DNA of 64,000 nt from Cherax quadricarinatus (taxonomy: Eukaryota > Arthropoda > Malacostraca > Decapoda > Parastacidae). The DNA lies in the NCBI RefSeq assembly GCF_038502225.1, contig NC_091369.1, positions 16,470,773-16,534,772 on the forward strand. Reading direction: 5' to 3'. Shown here piece by piece: positions 25,604-37,224 of this stretch. The notes beneath the pieces are model-generated. The model worked only from the letters and a program-made list of their open reading frames with translations, was not told the DNA's origin and ran no database searches. A program made the position numbers and the translations under genes. The stretch's first letter is position 1. Every line of letters starts with the position of its first letter.

Positions 25604-27609
25604 CTAGGTCCTCTCTCTCCCTGCTCCATGAGCTTTATCATACCTCGCCTTAAAACTATGTATGGTTCCCGCCTCCACTACTTCACTTTCTAGGCTATTC
25701 CACGGCTTGACTACTCTATGACTGAAGAAATACTTTCTAACATCCCTTTGATTCACCTGAGTCTTCAACTTCCAATTGTGACCTCTTGTGTCTGTGTCCC
25801 ATCTCTGGAACATCCCGTCTTTGTCCACCTCGTCTATTCCGCGCAGTATTTTATATGTCGTTATCATGTCTCCCCTGACCCTCCTGGCCTCCAGTGTCGT
25901 CAGGCCGATTTCCCTCAACCTTTCTTCGTAGGACAATCCCCGTAGCTCTGGGACTAGTCCTGTTGCAAACCTTTGCACTTTATCTAATTTCTTGACGTGC
26001 TTGACTAGGTGTGGATTCCAAACTGGTGCTGCATACTCCAGTATGGGCCTGACGTAAATGGTATACAGAGTCTTGAACGAATCCTTACTGAGGAATCGGA
26101 ACGCTATCCGTAGGTTTGCCAGGCGCCCGTATGCTGCAGCAGTTATCTGACTGATGTGCGCCTCAGGAGATATGCTCGGTGTTATACTCACCCCCAGATC
26201 TTTTTCCTTGAGTGAGGTTTGCAGTCTTTGGCCATCTAAACTATATTGTGTCTGCGGTCTTCTTTGCCCTTCCCAAATCTTTATGACTTTGCATTTGGCA
26301 GGGTTAAACTCAAGGAGCCAGTTGCTGGACCAGGCTTGTAGCCTGTCCAGGTCTCTTTGTAGTCCTGCCTGATCCTCATCCGATTTGACTCTTCTCATTA
26401 ACTTCACATCATCCGCAAATAAGGACACTTCTGAGTCTATCCCTTAAGTTATGTCATTCACATATACCAAGAACAGCACAGGTCCTAGGACTGACCCCTG
26501 TGGAACCCCGCTTGTCACAGGCACCCACTCTGACACCTCGTCACGTACCATGACTCGTTGTTGCCTCCCTGTCAGGTATTCTCTGATCCACTGCAGTGTC
26601 TTTCCTGTTATGTGTGCCTGATCCTCTAGCTTTTGCAGTAACCTCTTGTGAGGAACTGTGTCGAAGGCCTTCTTGCAGTCCAAAAAAATGCAGTCGATCC
26701 ACCCCTCTCTCTCTTGTCTTACTTCTGTCACCTTGTCATAAACCTCTAGTAGGTTTGTGACACAGGATTTTCCCTCCCTGAAACCATGCTGGTTGTCAAT
26801 TGTACATTTGTTTCTTTCCAGGTGCTCCACCACTCTCCTCCTGATGAACTTCTCCATGACCTTGCATACTATACACGTTAGTGATACAGGTCTGTAGTTT
26901 AGTGCCTCATGTTTCCCTTTTTAAAAATTGGGACTACATTTGCCATCTTCCATACCTCGGGGAGTTGCCCAGTTTCAAATGATGTGTTGAAGATCTTTGT
27001 TAATGGTACACACAATATCTCTGCTCCCTCTTTAAGGACCCATGGAGAGATGTTGTCTGGTCCCACCGCCTTCGAGGTGTCAAGTTCGCATAGCAGCTTC
27101 TTCACCTCCTCCTTGGTTATATGTACCTCATCCAGCACTTGCTGGTGCACCCCCCTGTTCTCATTTCCTGGAGTCCTACTGGTTTCCACTGTAAATACTT
27201 CTTTAATTCTCGTGTTGAGCTCCTGACATACCTCCCGGTCGTTTCTTGTGAATTCCCCATCACCCTTCCTCAGTCTGATTACCTGGTTCTTGACTGTTGT
27301 TTTCCTCCTGATGTGGCTGTACAACAGCTTCGGGCCAGTCTTGACTTTCGATGCTATGTCATTTTCGTATTGCCGCTTAGCCTCCCTTCTTATCTTTGCA
27401 TAATCGTTTCTGGCTCTTCAGCTAATCTCTTTATTTTCCTGAGTTCTCTGTCTTCTGTACCTTTTCCATTCTCTAGTACACCTAGTTTTTGCCTCCCTAC
27501 ACCTTTGGGTGAACCAAGGACTCGTTCTGTTCTTCCCATTATTTCTGTTTCCCTTGGGAACAAACCTCTCTTCTGCCTCCTTGCATTTTGTTGCGACGTA
27601 GTCCATCAT
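25604..27609 (-). pseudogene. LINE A ORF2 RT and C-terminal region, broken
   Basis: Continuation of the EN frame after stops at 27613 and 27418 and a frameshift near 26890. Fragments: 27609-27418 (linker, 'SPWFTQRCREAKTRC'), 27324-26899 (start of RT, 'AVGPDNISPWVL', 'VWKMANVVPIFKKG'), 26857-26444 ('DCKKAFDTVPHKRLL' motif A, 'TSGVPQGSVLGPVLF' motif B) and, after one in-frame stop, 26428-25604 with the intact active site SLFADDVKLM and the thumb/C-terminal domain. Catalytic residues are present but the chain is interrupted. Confidence 0.85.
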
Positions 27610-27612
27610 TTC

Positions 27613-28587
27613 TTATACTGGTTTTCCTGTCAGTTCCCTCTCCCACTGAATGTCTTGAAAGAAGTTCCTCAAGCCTGAGTAGTTCCCCCTTTTGTAGTTT
27701 GGTTTTTCCCACCCTATTCCTGCTGCTCTCTCCACTTGGAGCTCAGCTATGTAGTCGAAGCACAGAACCACATGATCACTAGCTCCCAGGGGCCTTTCAT
27801 ACATGATATCCTCGATGTCAGAACTACTCAAGGTGAATACAAGGTCCAGTCTTGCTGGTTCATCCTCTCCTCTCTCTCTGGTAGTGTCTCTAACATGTTG
27901 ATGCATGAGGTTTTCCAGTACCACATCCATCATCTTGGCTCTCCATGTTTCGGGACCCCCATGGGGCTCCAGGTTTTCCCAGTCAATCTCCTTGTGATTG
28001 AAATCACCCATAACTAGTAACTTTGCTCCCCCCATGTGTGCTCTCCTGGCCACCTCGGCTAGTGTGTCAACCATTGCTCTGTTGCTCTCATCATATTCTT
28101 CTCTTGGCCTTACTGCAATTATCACCTTATGTCCCTCAGACTGAATTGTTCCTACTAAGTAGTCCCTTTCGCCCGTGCGGTCCATTCCTTCCATTTTCTC
28201 AAACCCCCACTGGTTTTTAATGAGCAGTGCAACTTCTCCTCCCCCTCTCCTCCCTCTGTCTTTCCTGAGGATTTGATATCCGGATGGAAAGATTGAATCT
28301 GTTATTATTCTGGTGAGTTTTGTTTCTGTGAATGCTATTATGCCTGGGGATGTCTCCTTGATTCTTTTGTGCCACTCCTCATAATTATTTGTTATTCCAT
28401 CTGCATTTGTATACCACACCTTCAACTTCTTTTCTAAGATTGTGGTCTGGTAGGTGTACTGGGGTTGGGGAAGTGGGAGACCTGATAAGGAACTATGGGT
28501 GGTTGCTGTGGGAGTGGAGTTTGTAATGCAGTGGGTGGGGGCATTGGATGTGGCATGGGTGTTTTGGTTTAGAGTGTTTGGTTGCAC
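27613..28587 (-). CDS. LINE A ORF2 N-terminus: APE-type endonuclease
   Basis: A 324-residue open frame. After a Thr/Pro-rich lead come 'VWYTNADGITN' (N-terminal Asn of the APE fold), 'IIAFTETKL' (catalytic Glu), 'LLVMGDFNHKEIDW' (catalytic Asp/Asn, GDFN) and 'PLGASDHVVLCF' (terminal SDH). All the expected catalytic positions of an apurinic-like endonuclease are present. This enzyme nicks target DNA to prime reverse transcription. A stop at 27613 separates it from the RT region that continues in the related copy at 43933-45736, so this copy is broken by a nonsense mutation. Confidence 0.85.
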   Translation of the reverse strand: MQPNTLNQNTHATSNAPTHCITNSTPTATTHSSLSGLPLPQPQYTYQTTILEKKLKVWYTNADGITNNYEEWHKRIKETSPGIIAFTETKLTRIITDSIFPSGYQILRKDRGRRGGGEVALLIKNQWGFEKMEGMDRTGERDYLVGTIQSEGHKVIIAVRPREEYDESNRAMVDTLAEVARRAHMGGAKLLVMGDFNHKEIDWENLEPHGGPETWRAKMMDVVLENLMHQHVRDTTRERGEDEPARLDLVFTLSSSDIEDIMYERPLGASDHVVLCFDYIAELQVERAAGIGWEKPNYKRGNYSGLRNFFQDIQWERELTGKPV

Positions 28588-29581
28588 TGGGGTTGACCTG
28601 GTTGGGAGGCTTCTAGAGGAAGTTGTGAGGGAGGCTGTATTTGATCTTCCTGTGTCTGGGATCTCCTGTCTGTCTTCTCCATCCCCTCTCTTTCTACCTT
28701 TTGCCTTTGTACCATCTCTCTCAGTTTCTGCCTTTCTGCTTGTGTTCTGTCGCAGTCGAGATACACCTTCCTGTGTGCCGGCATGTCCCTTAATCGTGCT
28801 TTCTCCTGCAGGATCCTGTTCCGAGTCGATTCTGCCTTGAAGGTCACTTTCACTGGCCGGGTTCTTTTTTTTACAAACCCCCCTATTCTCCGAAAATTTT
28901 CCAGCTGGGTCATGTCGTCTTCTCCTATTGCTTTCATGATGCTTTCAATTGCTTTTTTCCCCTTGTTTTCTTGCTTCATATGTTTCCCCTTCAACTTCCT
29001 GGAGCCCATACACAAAGACTGACCTCACCCTTTCATTCTCCCACTGCATATCCCTGTGTATCCCCTCATTCAATTTGAATTCCTCCATTTCAGCTTTCCT
29101 TTCTTCAGTTTCACTAGCTAATGTACTTGGGCTCAGTGGCCTGTCATTTTCCCTTCTCGGCTTTCCCTGGGCTCTGCTGTGGTCTGTTAGGGCCTCCACA
29201 TATAGCTTAGCTCTTTCATTTACTACAGTCTCCACTGATTGAGCTTCTACATGCAGTTTTGCTCCTTCTTTCCCTACAGTCCCCTTATTTGTGACTGAGG
29301 TAGCAGTCTCTGTTGTCAATTCCAAAATGTTCTTTTAGTTCTTTAGGCTGTTTCAGATTTTTCAGTTCCTCTTCTAAACTCTGTATCCTGGCCTCTGCTG
29401 CTTTGACTTGCACCTCCCACTTCCTGCTTTCCATGTCTATCCTTCCTTCCATTCTCATGCTAAGTTCTTCTAGTTTCTTTTCCCATTCATGTTCCCTTTT
29501 CGTGAGCTCTGCTGCCCAATCTTCCTTTGCAGTTTCCTCCTCCTGTCCCTTGGTTTTTCTTGTTGCTCTCTGGCAACCCAT
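28569..29581 (-). pseudogene. LINE A ORF1 (coiled-coil, RRM-like), frameshifted
   Basis: Three overlapping minus frames (29581-29285, 29325-28945, 29015-28569) continue one protein of about 330 residues with frameshifts near 29300 and 28980. The N-terminal part is a charged heptad-like region ('REHEWEKKLEELSMRMEGR'), likely a coiled coil. The centre has 'VRSVFVYGLQEVEGE' and the C-terminal part 'RPVKVTFKAESTRNRILQ', consistent with the RRM-like RNA-binding fold of LINE ORF1 proteins. Such proteins coat the element RNA. The last codons overlap the start of the EN frame by about 19 bp, the usual compact ORF1/ORF2 layout. Confidence 0.7.
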
Positions 29582-29654
29582 TTTTGTTTTATCCTGATTG
29601 CCTCAGAGTGGGAAACCTATGTAATTCTGTATGTTAGGTTAGTATTGTGTATGT

Positions 29655-29866
29655 CAGAGTGTGGGGGGGGGAGGTAGAGGAGGAACTGTGGCTATGTGGG
29701 AGAGTAATGGGGAGGGGGGGGAAGGACGGAGAAGCAAGTGGGTGAGTGGGAGAGGGGGGGGAGGAGGGAGAGGTGGGGAGGGGGAGGGTAAAAGAGGGAG
29801 GGGAGGGATCAGGTGAAGGAGTGAAATGTCGTTGGGGGAGGGGGGGGAGTGTATGTGTGAGTCTGG
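29655..29866. other. G-rich purine tract between LINE A 5' end and (GT)n
   Basis: About 200 bp of ggggaggg-type sequence. It may be the promoter/5'UTR of the LINE A copy or older flank. Pro/Ser frames on the opposite strand are artefacts. Confidence 0.5.
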
Positions 29867-29992
29867 CAATGTGTGTGTGTGTGTGTGTGTGTGTGTGATG
29901 TGTGTGTATGTTGCATGTGTGTGTTGTGTGTGTGTGTGTGTTGTGTGTGTGTGTGTGTGTTATGTGTGTGTTGTGTGTGTGTTGTGTGTGTG

Positions 29993-30033
<41 letters not shown>

Positions 30034-30096
30034 GTGTGCGTGTGTGTGTGTGTGTTGTGTGTGTGTGTGTGTGTGTATGTGCGTGTGTGTGTGTGT

Positions 30097-30147
<51 letters not shown>

Positions 30148-30166
30148 TGTGTGTGTGTGTGTGTGT

Positions 30167-30197
<31 letters not shown>

Positions 30198-30237
30198 CGT
30201 GCATGTGTGTTTGTGTGTGTATCGTGTGTGAGTGTGT
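29867..30237. repeat. (GT)n microsatellite, about 370 bp
   Basis: Interrupted GT tract directly adjoining the 3' terminus of the next LINE A copy. Confidence 0.96.
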
Positions 30238-30856
30238 GTACTCACCTAGTTGTGATTGCAGGGATGGAGTCACAGCTCCTGGCCCCGCCTCTTCATTGGT
30301 CGCTACTGGGTCACTCTTCCTGCTCTATGCGCTTTATCATACCTCTTCTTAAAGCTATGTATGGATCCTGCTTCCACTGCATCACTTCCCAGACTATTCC
30401 ACTTCCTGAGAACTTTGTGAGTGAAGAAATACTTCCAACTGTGACCCCTTGTGGCTGTGTCCCATCTCTGGAACATCCTGTCTCTGTCCACCCTGTCGTT
30501 TCCTCTCAGTATTTTATATGTCCTTATCATATTCTCCCTGTCTCTCCTGTCTTCCAGTGTCGTCAAGTTGATTTCCCTTAATCTCTCCTCGTCGGACATA
30601 CCCCTTAGCTCCGGGGCTAGTCTTGTTGAAAACCGTTGCACCTTCTTTAATTTCTAAATTTTCTTGACCAGGTGCAGGTTACATACTGGTGATGCATACT
30701 CCAGTACTGACTTGACGTACACGGTGTACAGAGTCTTGGACGATTCCTTATTGTGGTGTCAAAACTCTATTCATAGGATTGCCTGGCACCAATATGCTGC
30801 AGCAGTTGATGTGCGCCTCAGGAGATGTGCTCGGCATTACAATCACCTCTAGATCA
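30238..30856 (-). mobile_element. LINE family A, 5'-truncated copy (array 1, copy 4)
   Basis: 3' terminus tactcacctagttg at 30239. The C-terminal ORF2 frame (30641-30303) includes 'RLREINLTTLEDRRDR', and degenerate sequence runs on to 30856, where another (GT)n tract begins. Confidence 0.85.
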
Positions 30857-31023
<167 letters not shown>

Positions 31024-31182
31024 GGAATTATAAGCTCTTTATAAAAAAATTATATATCGATATGTCATCGATTCACTGAGAAAAATAATACAAAGTTTCC
31101 AGGTCACTTTAACGTTCATCAGGAAAAATCATGAATCCCCAGCACTGCCTTTTACACTACGAGGAACCAGAATGCAACTCAC

Positions 31183-31388
31183 TGATGACTGTGAGGTTAG
31201 TCCGTGCGTTCCTGGTGGGGCTTTTCTTGAAGTCGACGCGGCAGCGGTACAGACCCTCGTCGCTCGGCCGCACGTCGTCCACGATCAGCGAAGCTGGAGA
31301 CGACTGCAGGTAGAAGTGACTTCGACCTCCTAAGGTTTTATCGTCTGCCCAGTTCCTGGCGTCCAGACTGTGTTTGCGGGAGTCGTAA
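31183..31388 (-). CDS. Sidestep-like protein, exon encoding second half of Ig V domain
   Basis: A 206-bp internal exon on the minus strand. It is preceded by a pyrimidine-rich acceptor ending ctctggcag and followed by a consensus donor gtgagt (31182-31177). It reads 'SLDARNWADDKTLGGRSHF', then 'SLIVDDVRPSDEGLYRCRV', then 'KSPTRNARTNLTVI'. The D-E-G-x-Y-x-C motif is the F-strand cysteine signature of V-set Ig domains, and the xSPTRNxxxNLTVI ending is characteristic of the arthropod Sidestep family, surface Ig proteins that act as partners of Beaten-path proteins in axon guidance. It enters in phase 2 and leaves in phase 1. The exon at 38242-38377 supplies the first half. No further downstream exon was recognised in the remaining 31 kb, so the next intron is long. 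Confidence 0.85.
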
Positions 31389-31499
31389 CTGCCAGAGAAT
31401 AAGAAACAGAATTAATTAAAGATGTAGCATGATATTAATGGCATACATTACTGAAAGGGTTCTTTGTATAAAGGCATAAGGGGAGAAAAGAGAGTGTAG

Positions 31500-32975
31500 A
31501 AATTGTAGGAGAAAAAGCCTGTTGAGTACACCTCGTAAAGTGTATGGTAGAGTTATTATTGAAAGAATTAAGAGTAAGACGGAGAACAGGATAGCAGTGA
31601 AACATATAGGTGAACAGTATTTATATAAGGGGAAAGAGGTTTTTGTGACATTTATGGATCACGAAAAGGCGTATGACAGGGTGGATAGGGGGGCAATGTG
31701 GCAGATGCTACAAATGTATGGAATTGAAAGTAAGTTACTGAAAGCAGTGAAGAGTTTTTACGAGGATAGTGAGGTTCAGGTTAGAGTATGTATGAGAGAG
31801 TGAGATTGTTTCTCAGTAAAAGTAGGCCCTATAGAAGGATGTGTGATGTCACCTTGGTTATTCAATATATTTATTGATGGGGTTGTAAGAGAAATGAATG
31901 CTCGGGTGTTGGCAAGAGGTGTGGGGTTAAAAGATAAAGGTACTAACACAGAGTGGGAGTTATCACTGCTGCTTTTTGCTGATGTCGCTGTGCTTTTGGG
32001 AGTTTCTGAAGAGAAGTTGCAGAGGTTGGTGGATGAGTTTGGTAGGGTATGTAAAAGAGAGAAATTAAAAGTGAATATAGGAAAGAGTAAGGTGATGAGG
32101 ATAACAAAAAAATTGGGGAACGAAAGATTGGATATCAGATTGGAGAGAGTATGGGGGAGGTGAATGTATTCAGATATTTGGGAGTGGACGTGTCAGCAGA
32201 TGGGTCTATGAAAGATGAGATGAATCATAGAACTGATGAGGGGAAAAAGGTGAGTATTGCACTGAAGAGTGTGTGGAGACAAAGAACTTTATCCAAGGAA
32301 GCAAAGAGGGGAATGTATAAGACTAAAGTGGTACCAACGCTCTTATATGGGTGTGAAGAATGGGTAGTGAATGCTGCAACAAGGAGAAGGCTTGAGCCAG
32401 TGGCGATGTTGTGTGTGAGGGCAATGTGTGGTGTGAATATAATGCAGAGAATCCATAGTTTGGAAATTAGGAAGAGGTGTGGGGCTACTAAAACTATTAC
32501 CCAGAGGCTGAGGAAGGGTTGTTGAGGAGGTTTGCACATTTAGCGCTGCTGAAACGAAACAGAGTGCCTTGGAGAGTATATTAATCTGTAGGCAAAGGAA
32601 GGCTGGGTAGGGGTCGGCCGGCCTAGGAAAGGTTGGAGGGAGGGGGCAAAGGAGGTTTTGTGTGTGAGTGGTTTGGACTTCCAGCAAACATGCACGAGCA
32701 TGTTAGATAAGAGCGAGTGGAAACAAATTTTTTTTTAGGACTTGTCGTTCTGTTGGAGTGTGAGCAGGATAACATTTATGAAGGGTTTCAGGGCAACCGG
32801 CAGACCGAACTTGTCTTCTGGAGAACGGAAGTACAGTGTCTGCACTCTGAAGGAGGGGCGTTAATGTTGCAGTTTTATAGCTGTTATAAGCATGCATCTG
32901 GCAAGACAGTGATGGAGTGAATGATGAAAGTTTTTCTTTTTTTCGGGCCTCCCTGCCTTGGTGGGAAACATGCAA
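31500..32975 (+). mobile_element. LINE family B, RT to 3' end
   Basis: Plus-strand RT reading 'VTFMDHEKAYDRVDRG' (motif A, 31645-31690), 'GCVMSPWLFNIFIDGV' (motif B, about 31840-31885), then the active site as LLFADVAVLL (31970-31998), in which the second catalytic Asp of FADD is replaced by Val. The thumb with 'VNVFRYLGVDVSADGS' begins in a shifted frame at 32160, followed by 'TLLYGCEEWVVNAATRRRL'. A stop at 31801 and further frameshifts make it inactive. The 3'UTR near 32925-32975 holds 'tttttcgggcctccctgcc'. I could not assign a clade with confidence. Confidence 0.8.
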
Positions 32976-32999
32976 TATTTTAATAAAATAACATTACCG

Positions 33000-33440
33000 A
33001 AAGAAAGATGAGTTAGAGACATATGGAACATTATGCATCTTTACCGAAACCTCTCGTATGTACAGGCTTCCTCATTCAAATACACATATGTCTATTACTG
33101 CAGACACAAGAAGTACTGGAGAGATAAAGATGAGGTGATCAGTCCTTCAACTTTTAAGAAAGTAATTTTAAGGTGGTCAGTCCTCTGCCTTGAGAAGCGC
33201 TCAGTTCCATAGCCTCGCTCAGTGTGATCGACCAACTGATGGAGCGACTGTCCACCTCATCTTTTCTTCTCCAGTGGTTCTGTTGCCTCTAATATTTACT
33301 CGCCTCTGAATGTAGGTAAAGAATCCTGCAGTACAGGTGAAATATTTCCGCAATAAAGGCAGTCAACTGTTGCACATGTGTCTTACCTATTAAAGTTACG
33401 TAATATATTACCAGTGTTGTGTGCAACTACGCTGTTCTTT
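33000..33440. other. Unique intronic sequence, no feature seen
   Basis: Lies within the Sidestep-like intron; no repeat or coding signal recognised. Confidence 0.35.
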
Positions 33441-33729
33441 TTCCGTGTCGTGAGGTGGGAACACTCGCAGTGACAAGACGGTGGAAGCGCGGTGGTAGCG
33501 AGGTGGAAATGTGGTGACAGCACAATGGTTGCAACAGCAGCACAGGTGTTGAAGGGTGGTAGAGCAGTGGTGACTGGATGACAGCACCATTGCTGTCATC
33601 CAGTCACCACTGACAGCACCATTGTAATGATATAACACGGCGGTAGCGCAGTGGCAGAGCAATGATACCACAGTGGTAGCGTAGTTGTAGCGTAGTGGTA
33701 GAACGATGGTAATCCAATGGTAGCACAAT

Positions 33730-34612
33730 GGTAGCACAGGGGTAGCGCGCTCAACTCCCAATCAAGTGAAGTTGGGTCAACTCTTTTTTTTTCCAGGGCA
33801 AAGCCTATCAGCAAGTCCTTTACACCTGCTGCCCTTTTCACCCAGCAGTAAACAGGAAAAATAACTTAAAACAAAGACTCCAAATGAAATAAGTTCCAGT
33901 GCTTGGCATACATAAGATATTCTGGGATAATATCCATCAGGGTTATTAATCAGATTGGTCTTCTACTTTTATTTTCTATATGGGATCACATGATGCCATC
34001 GCCCGGCAGTGTACGCCTGCAATATTCTATATGAGTTAAATGATGGGAACACCCACAGTTTGCTGGTTACCTGTTCTGTATCATAATTAAATGGTGGTAA
34101 TACACGCAGTTTGTTTCAACTGTTTATTTATCGTACCATTTAATTTGTCATTGAGTTTGATTATCTTCGCCGTTGTCACACTAGTTATCATCACCGTTGT
34201 CATACTGTTTGATTATCCTTGTTGTTGTCATATTATTTTTCATTGTCATAATGTTATCTTTGTCACTGTCATAGTGTTCCATTAACTTTGTCAGTGAATT
34301 AAAGTTATCATTGTTTGATTATCTTTGATACTATCATGCTGTTTGATTATCTTTCTCATTGTCTTTCTGTTATTTTTCTCATTTTACTTCTGTTATCTTT
34401 GACGCTATCATACTGTTATCTTTGACACTGTCATACTGTTATCTTTGTCATTTTCCTGATGTTATATTTGTCATTGTCTTACTGTTATCTTTGTCAGTGT
34501 CATAGGGTTTGGTTATCTCTGACATCGTCATACTGACAGTCAATCTTCGTTATTTTCATCACACTATCTATAGAACTTTTGATATGTGATTCATCTGCAC
34601 TTATTCCTCTAT
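33730..34612. repeat. Left arm of 0.9-kb inverted repeat
   Basis: Reverse complement of 35021-35946, with matching single-copy segments ('gcagtgtacgcctgcaatat', 'ggtaatacacgcagtttg') and matching imperfect tandem units built on 'tatctttgtcattgtcatac'. The outer end looks tRNA-like: an A-box-like tagcacagggg near 33732 and a B-box-like gggtcaactc near 33774. Upstream (33440-33730) are degenerate gtggtagcg-type repeats. Confidence 0.85.
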
Positions 34613-34789
34613 AATTCTCGTCTCTTGTATCATTAACGAAGGAGTTACGTTTGCCTCCTGCCAGCCCTCTATTACCATTTCTTTAATATAATGAATAAAT
34701 TCTCCATCGGTTTCAATACTCTTTCCCTAAGAGATTACAGCATCTAATACTTAATTCTACCCCCATGTCATTTTTGTTAATAGATAATA

Positions 34790-34792
34790 TTG

Positions 34793-34875
<83 letters not shown>
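34790..34875. repeat. (ATT)n microsatellite
   Basis: About 28 ATT units, forming the tail side of the LINE B fragment that follows. Confidence 0.95.
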
Positions 34876-34879
34876 TTTA

Positions 34880-35020
34880 TTTATTAACACATCGGCCGAT
34901 TCCCACCAAGGCAGGGTGGCTCGAGAAAGAAAAACTTTCATCATCATTCACGCCATCACCGTCTTGCCATAGGCGTGCTTACACTACAGTTATAAAGCTG
35001 CAGTATAATGAATTTTACAG
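34880..35020 (-). mobile_element. LINE family B, 3' tail fragment
   Basis: On the minus strand it matches the family B 3'UTR ('gaaagtttttctttctcg', 'ccctgccttggtggga') and ends in the (AAT)n tract at 34875-34790. It lies in the loop between the two arms of the inverted repeat. Confidence 0.75.
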
Positions 35021-35946
35021 GAATAAGTGCAGGTGACTCATATACCAAAAGTGTTATAGATAGTGTAATGAAAGTAACGAAGATAGTCTGTCAGTACGAC
35101 AATGTCAGAGATTACCAAACCCTATGACAATGACAAAGATAGCAGTAAGACAATGACAAATAAAATCTCAAGACAATGACGAAGGTAACAGTATGACAAT
35201 GTCAAAGATAACAGTATGACAGTGTCAAAGATAACAGAAAGACAATGAGAAGGATAATTAAATAGTATGACAGTATCAAAGATAATCAAACAATGATAAC
35301 TGAAAGACAATGAGAAAGTTAATGAAAAACTATGACAGTGACAATGATAACAGTATGACAATGAAAAACAGTATGACAACAACGAGGATAATCAAACAGT
35401 ATGACAGTGACAAAGATAGCATTATGACAACGAAAAATAATATGACAACAACAAGGATAATCAAACAGTATGACAACGGTGATGATAACTAGTGTGACAA
35501 CGGCGAAAATAATCAAACTCAATGACAAATTAAATGGTACGATAAATAAACAGTTGAAACAAACTGCGTGTATTACCACCATTTAATTATGATACAGAAC
35601 AGGTAACCAGCAAACTGTGGGTGTTCCCATCATTTAACTCATATAGAATATTGCAGGCGTACACTGCCGGGCGATGGCATCATGTGATCCCATATAGAAA
35701 ATAAAAGTAGAAGACTAATCTGATTAATAACCCTGATGGATATTATCCCAGAATATCTTATGTATGCCAAGCACTGCAACTTATTTCATTTGGAGTCTTT
35801 GTTTTAAGTTATTTTTCTTGTTTACTGCTGGGTGAAAAGGGCAGCAGGTGTAAGAGACTTGCTGATAAGGTTTGCCCTTGAAAAAAACAAAACAGGAGTT
35901 GATCCATGTTCACTTGACTGGGAGCTGAGTGAGCTACCACTGAGGG
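35021..35946. repeat. Right arm of 0.9-kb inverted repeat
   Basis: Mirror of 33730-34612. Its outer end (minus strand) reads 'gtggtagctcactcagctcc ... gatcaactcc', again tRNA-like. Arm identity is high across single-copy parts; tandem units near the loop differ in number. Confidence 0.85.
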
Positions 35947-36240
35947 GAGATGGTGGTGGTGGTGTTAATGGTGGTAGTAATGGTAATGGTGGTGGTAGTA
36001 ACGGTGGTGTTGATAGTAACGGAGATGATGGTAGTAATGGTGGTGTTGATAGTAACGGCGGTGTTGGTAGTACTGGTGGTGTTGGTATTAATGGTGGTGT
36101 TGATAGTAACGGTGGTATTGGTAGTAACGGTGGTGTTGGTAGTACTGGTGGTGTTGGTATTAATGGTGGTGTTGATAGTAACGGTGATGTTGGTAGTAAT
36201 GGTGGTATTGGTAGTAATGATGGTGTTGGTAGTTATGGAC
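35947..36240. repeat. (GGTGGT)n-like imperfect repeat
   Basis: Degenerate repeat of ggtggtgttgatagtaacgg type, period 18-30 bp. The Gly/Asn/Ser frame over it is an artefact. Confidence 0.8.
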
Positions 36241-36689
36241 ACATACATACATGTTATATATGTATACATAAACTTGCGTATATTAAAAAAAATCATCTCT
36301 ACAAACAATACATACATAAATACATGTAACTAACCAAACGTGTATGTACATGTAAACGTATCCATGTGCATAAATAGATCATCTCATATACATACACATA
36401 CATATACACATGAATATATACTTACATGTACTCATACATATTACATATGTAAATAAACAAATATATGCATACATACGCACACAAAACATGCACACATGTT
36501 CTGTATACATATGAAAGTACACGTACGTAAAGAAATTCGTACACACAAACTTAAACATATACATATACATATTTTTATATTTTGTTGTACAGAAATTTAA
36601 TGACCAACCTCCAATATTCCTTTATCATTGAGGTAGAGCTTATAGAATTCAGTGATAACTTTTTCGGATCGCGCACCGAGAGAAATACC

Positions 36690-36690
<1 letters not shown>
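36241..36690. other. AT-rich (ACAT)n-like sequence
   Basis: Degenerate acatacat/tatgtata repeats; nothing else seen. Confidence 0.5.
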
Positions 36691-36776
<86 letters not shown>

Positions 36777-36786
36777 AACTACTATG
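36690..36786. repeat. (ATT)n then (ACT)n microsatellite
   Basis: ATT units to about 36735, then ACT units to about 36786. Confidence 0.95.
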
Positions 36787-36810
36787 ACTATTATTAAATT
36801 TTATGAATCA

Positions 36811-36930
36811 CGAAGTCGTAATCACACGATTGCAAACCATACCACGGGTGGGGTTAGAACCCGCGATCAGAGAGTCTGGAGCTTTGAGACTGATCGTAGG
36901 TTCTAACCCCGCCCGTGTTATGGTTTATTT
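36811..36930. mobile_element. Foldback tRNA-like element, degenerate short copy
   Basis: 'accataccacgggtggggtt ... ctgatcgtaggttctaacc ... gtgttatggtt' folds back on itself. It shares the 'cacacgattgcaaaccatac' end with the copies at 4269 and 37238. The flanks ttaaattttatgaa and ttaattttgtgaaa may be a decayed target duplication. Confidence 0.65.
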
Positions 36931-37224
36931 AATTTTGTGAAATGCTAGAAACATCTAGTTCATTAAGCGCACTGAGTGGTGGAAGCTGGATCGTACGTCC
37001 ACTATTGGCTAGACGGACACTTTGCCTAGTTCATCCTCGGTATCTTTTACTAACTTCTTCTAGTAATACAATATTAATGACGAGGAATAAGTGGAAATAC
37101 AATGAATGAACAATTTCAAAATAATCAATACATAAGAAATGGCAGCAAGATGACTTTTTCATTGTCCATGAAGGAGCAAAGCGCAGTCTAGTTTTTGTTT
37201 TTATTTTTGTGGGTTAGTTGGTAC

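Larger units (their letters stand above)
25508..29650 (-). mobile_element. LINE family A, near full-length copy (array 1, copy 3)
   Basis: A 4.1-kb element containing ORF1, the EN domain, the RT and a short 3'UTR, all on the minus strand. The 3' end has three tandem copies of tactcacctatttg at 25509-25550. The 5' boundary is not exact; the first ORF1 methionine is at 29581. Beyond it a G-rich stretch (29655-29850) leads to the (GT)n tail of the next copy. It carries stops and frameshifts and is not autonomous now. Confidence 0.9.

Noticed and set aside
29634..30581. Long Thr-His and Cys-Val frames in the GT-rich region
   Set aside because: Microsatellite plus antisense LINE sequence; no independent coding evidence.
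35832..36329. Gly/Asn/Ser-rich frame resembling a secreted glycine-rich protein
   Set aside because: Lies on degenerate (GGT)n repeats at the edge of the inverted repeat; no signal peptide or homologue recognised.
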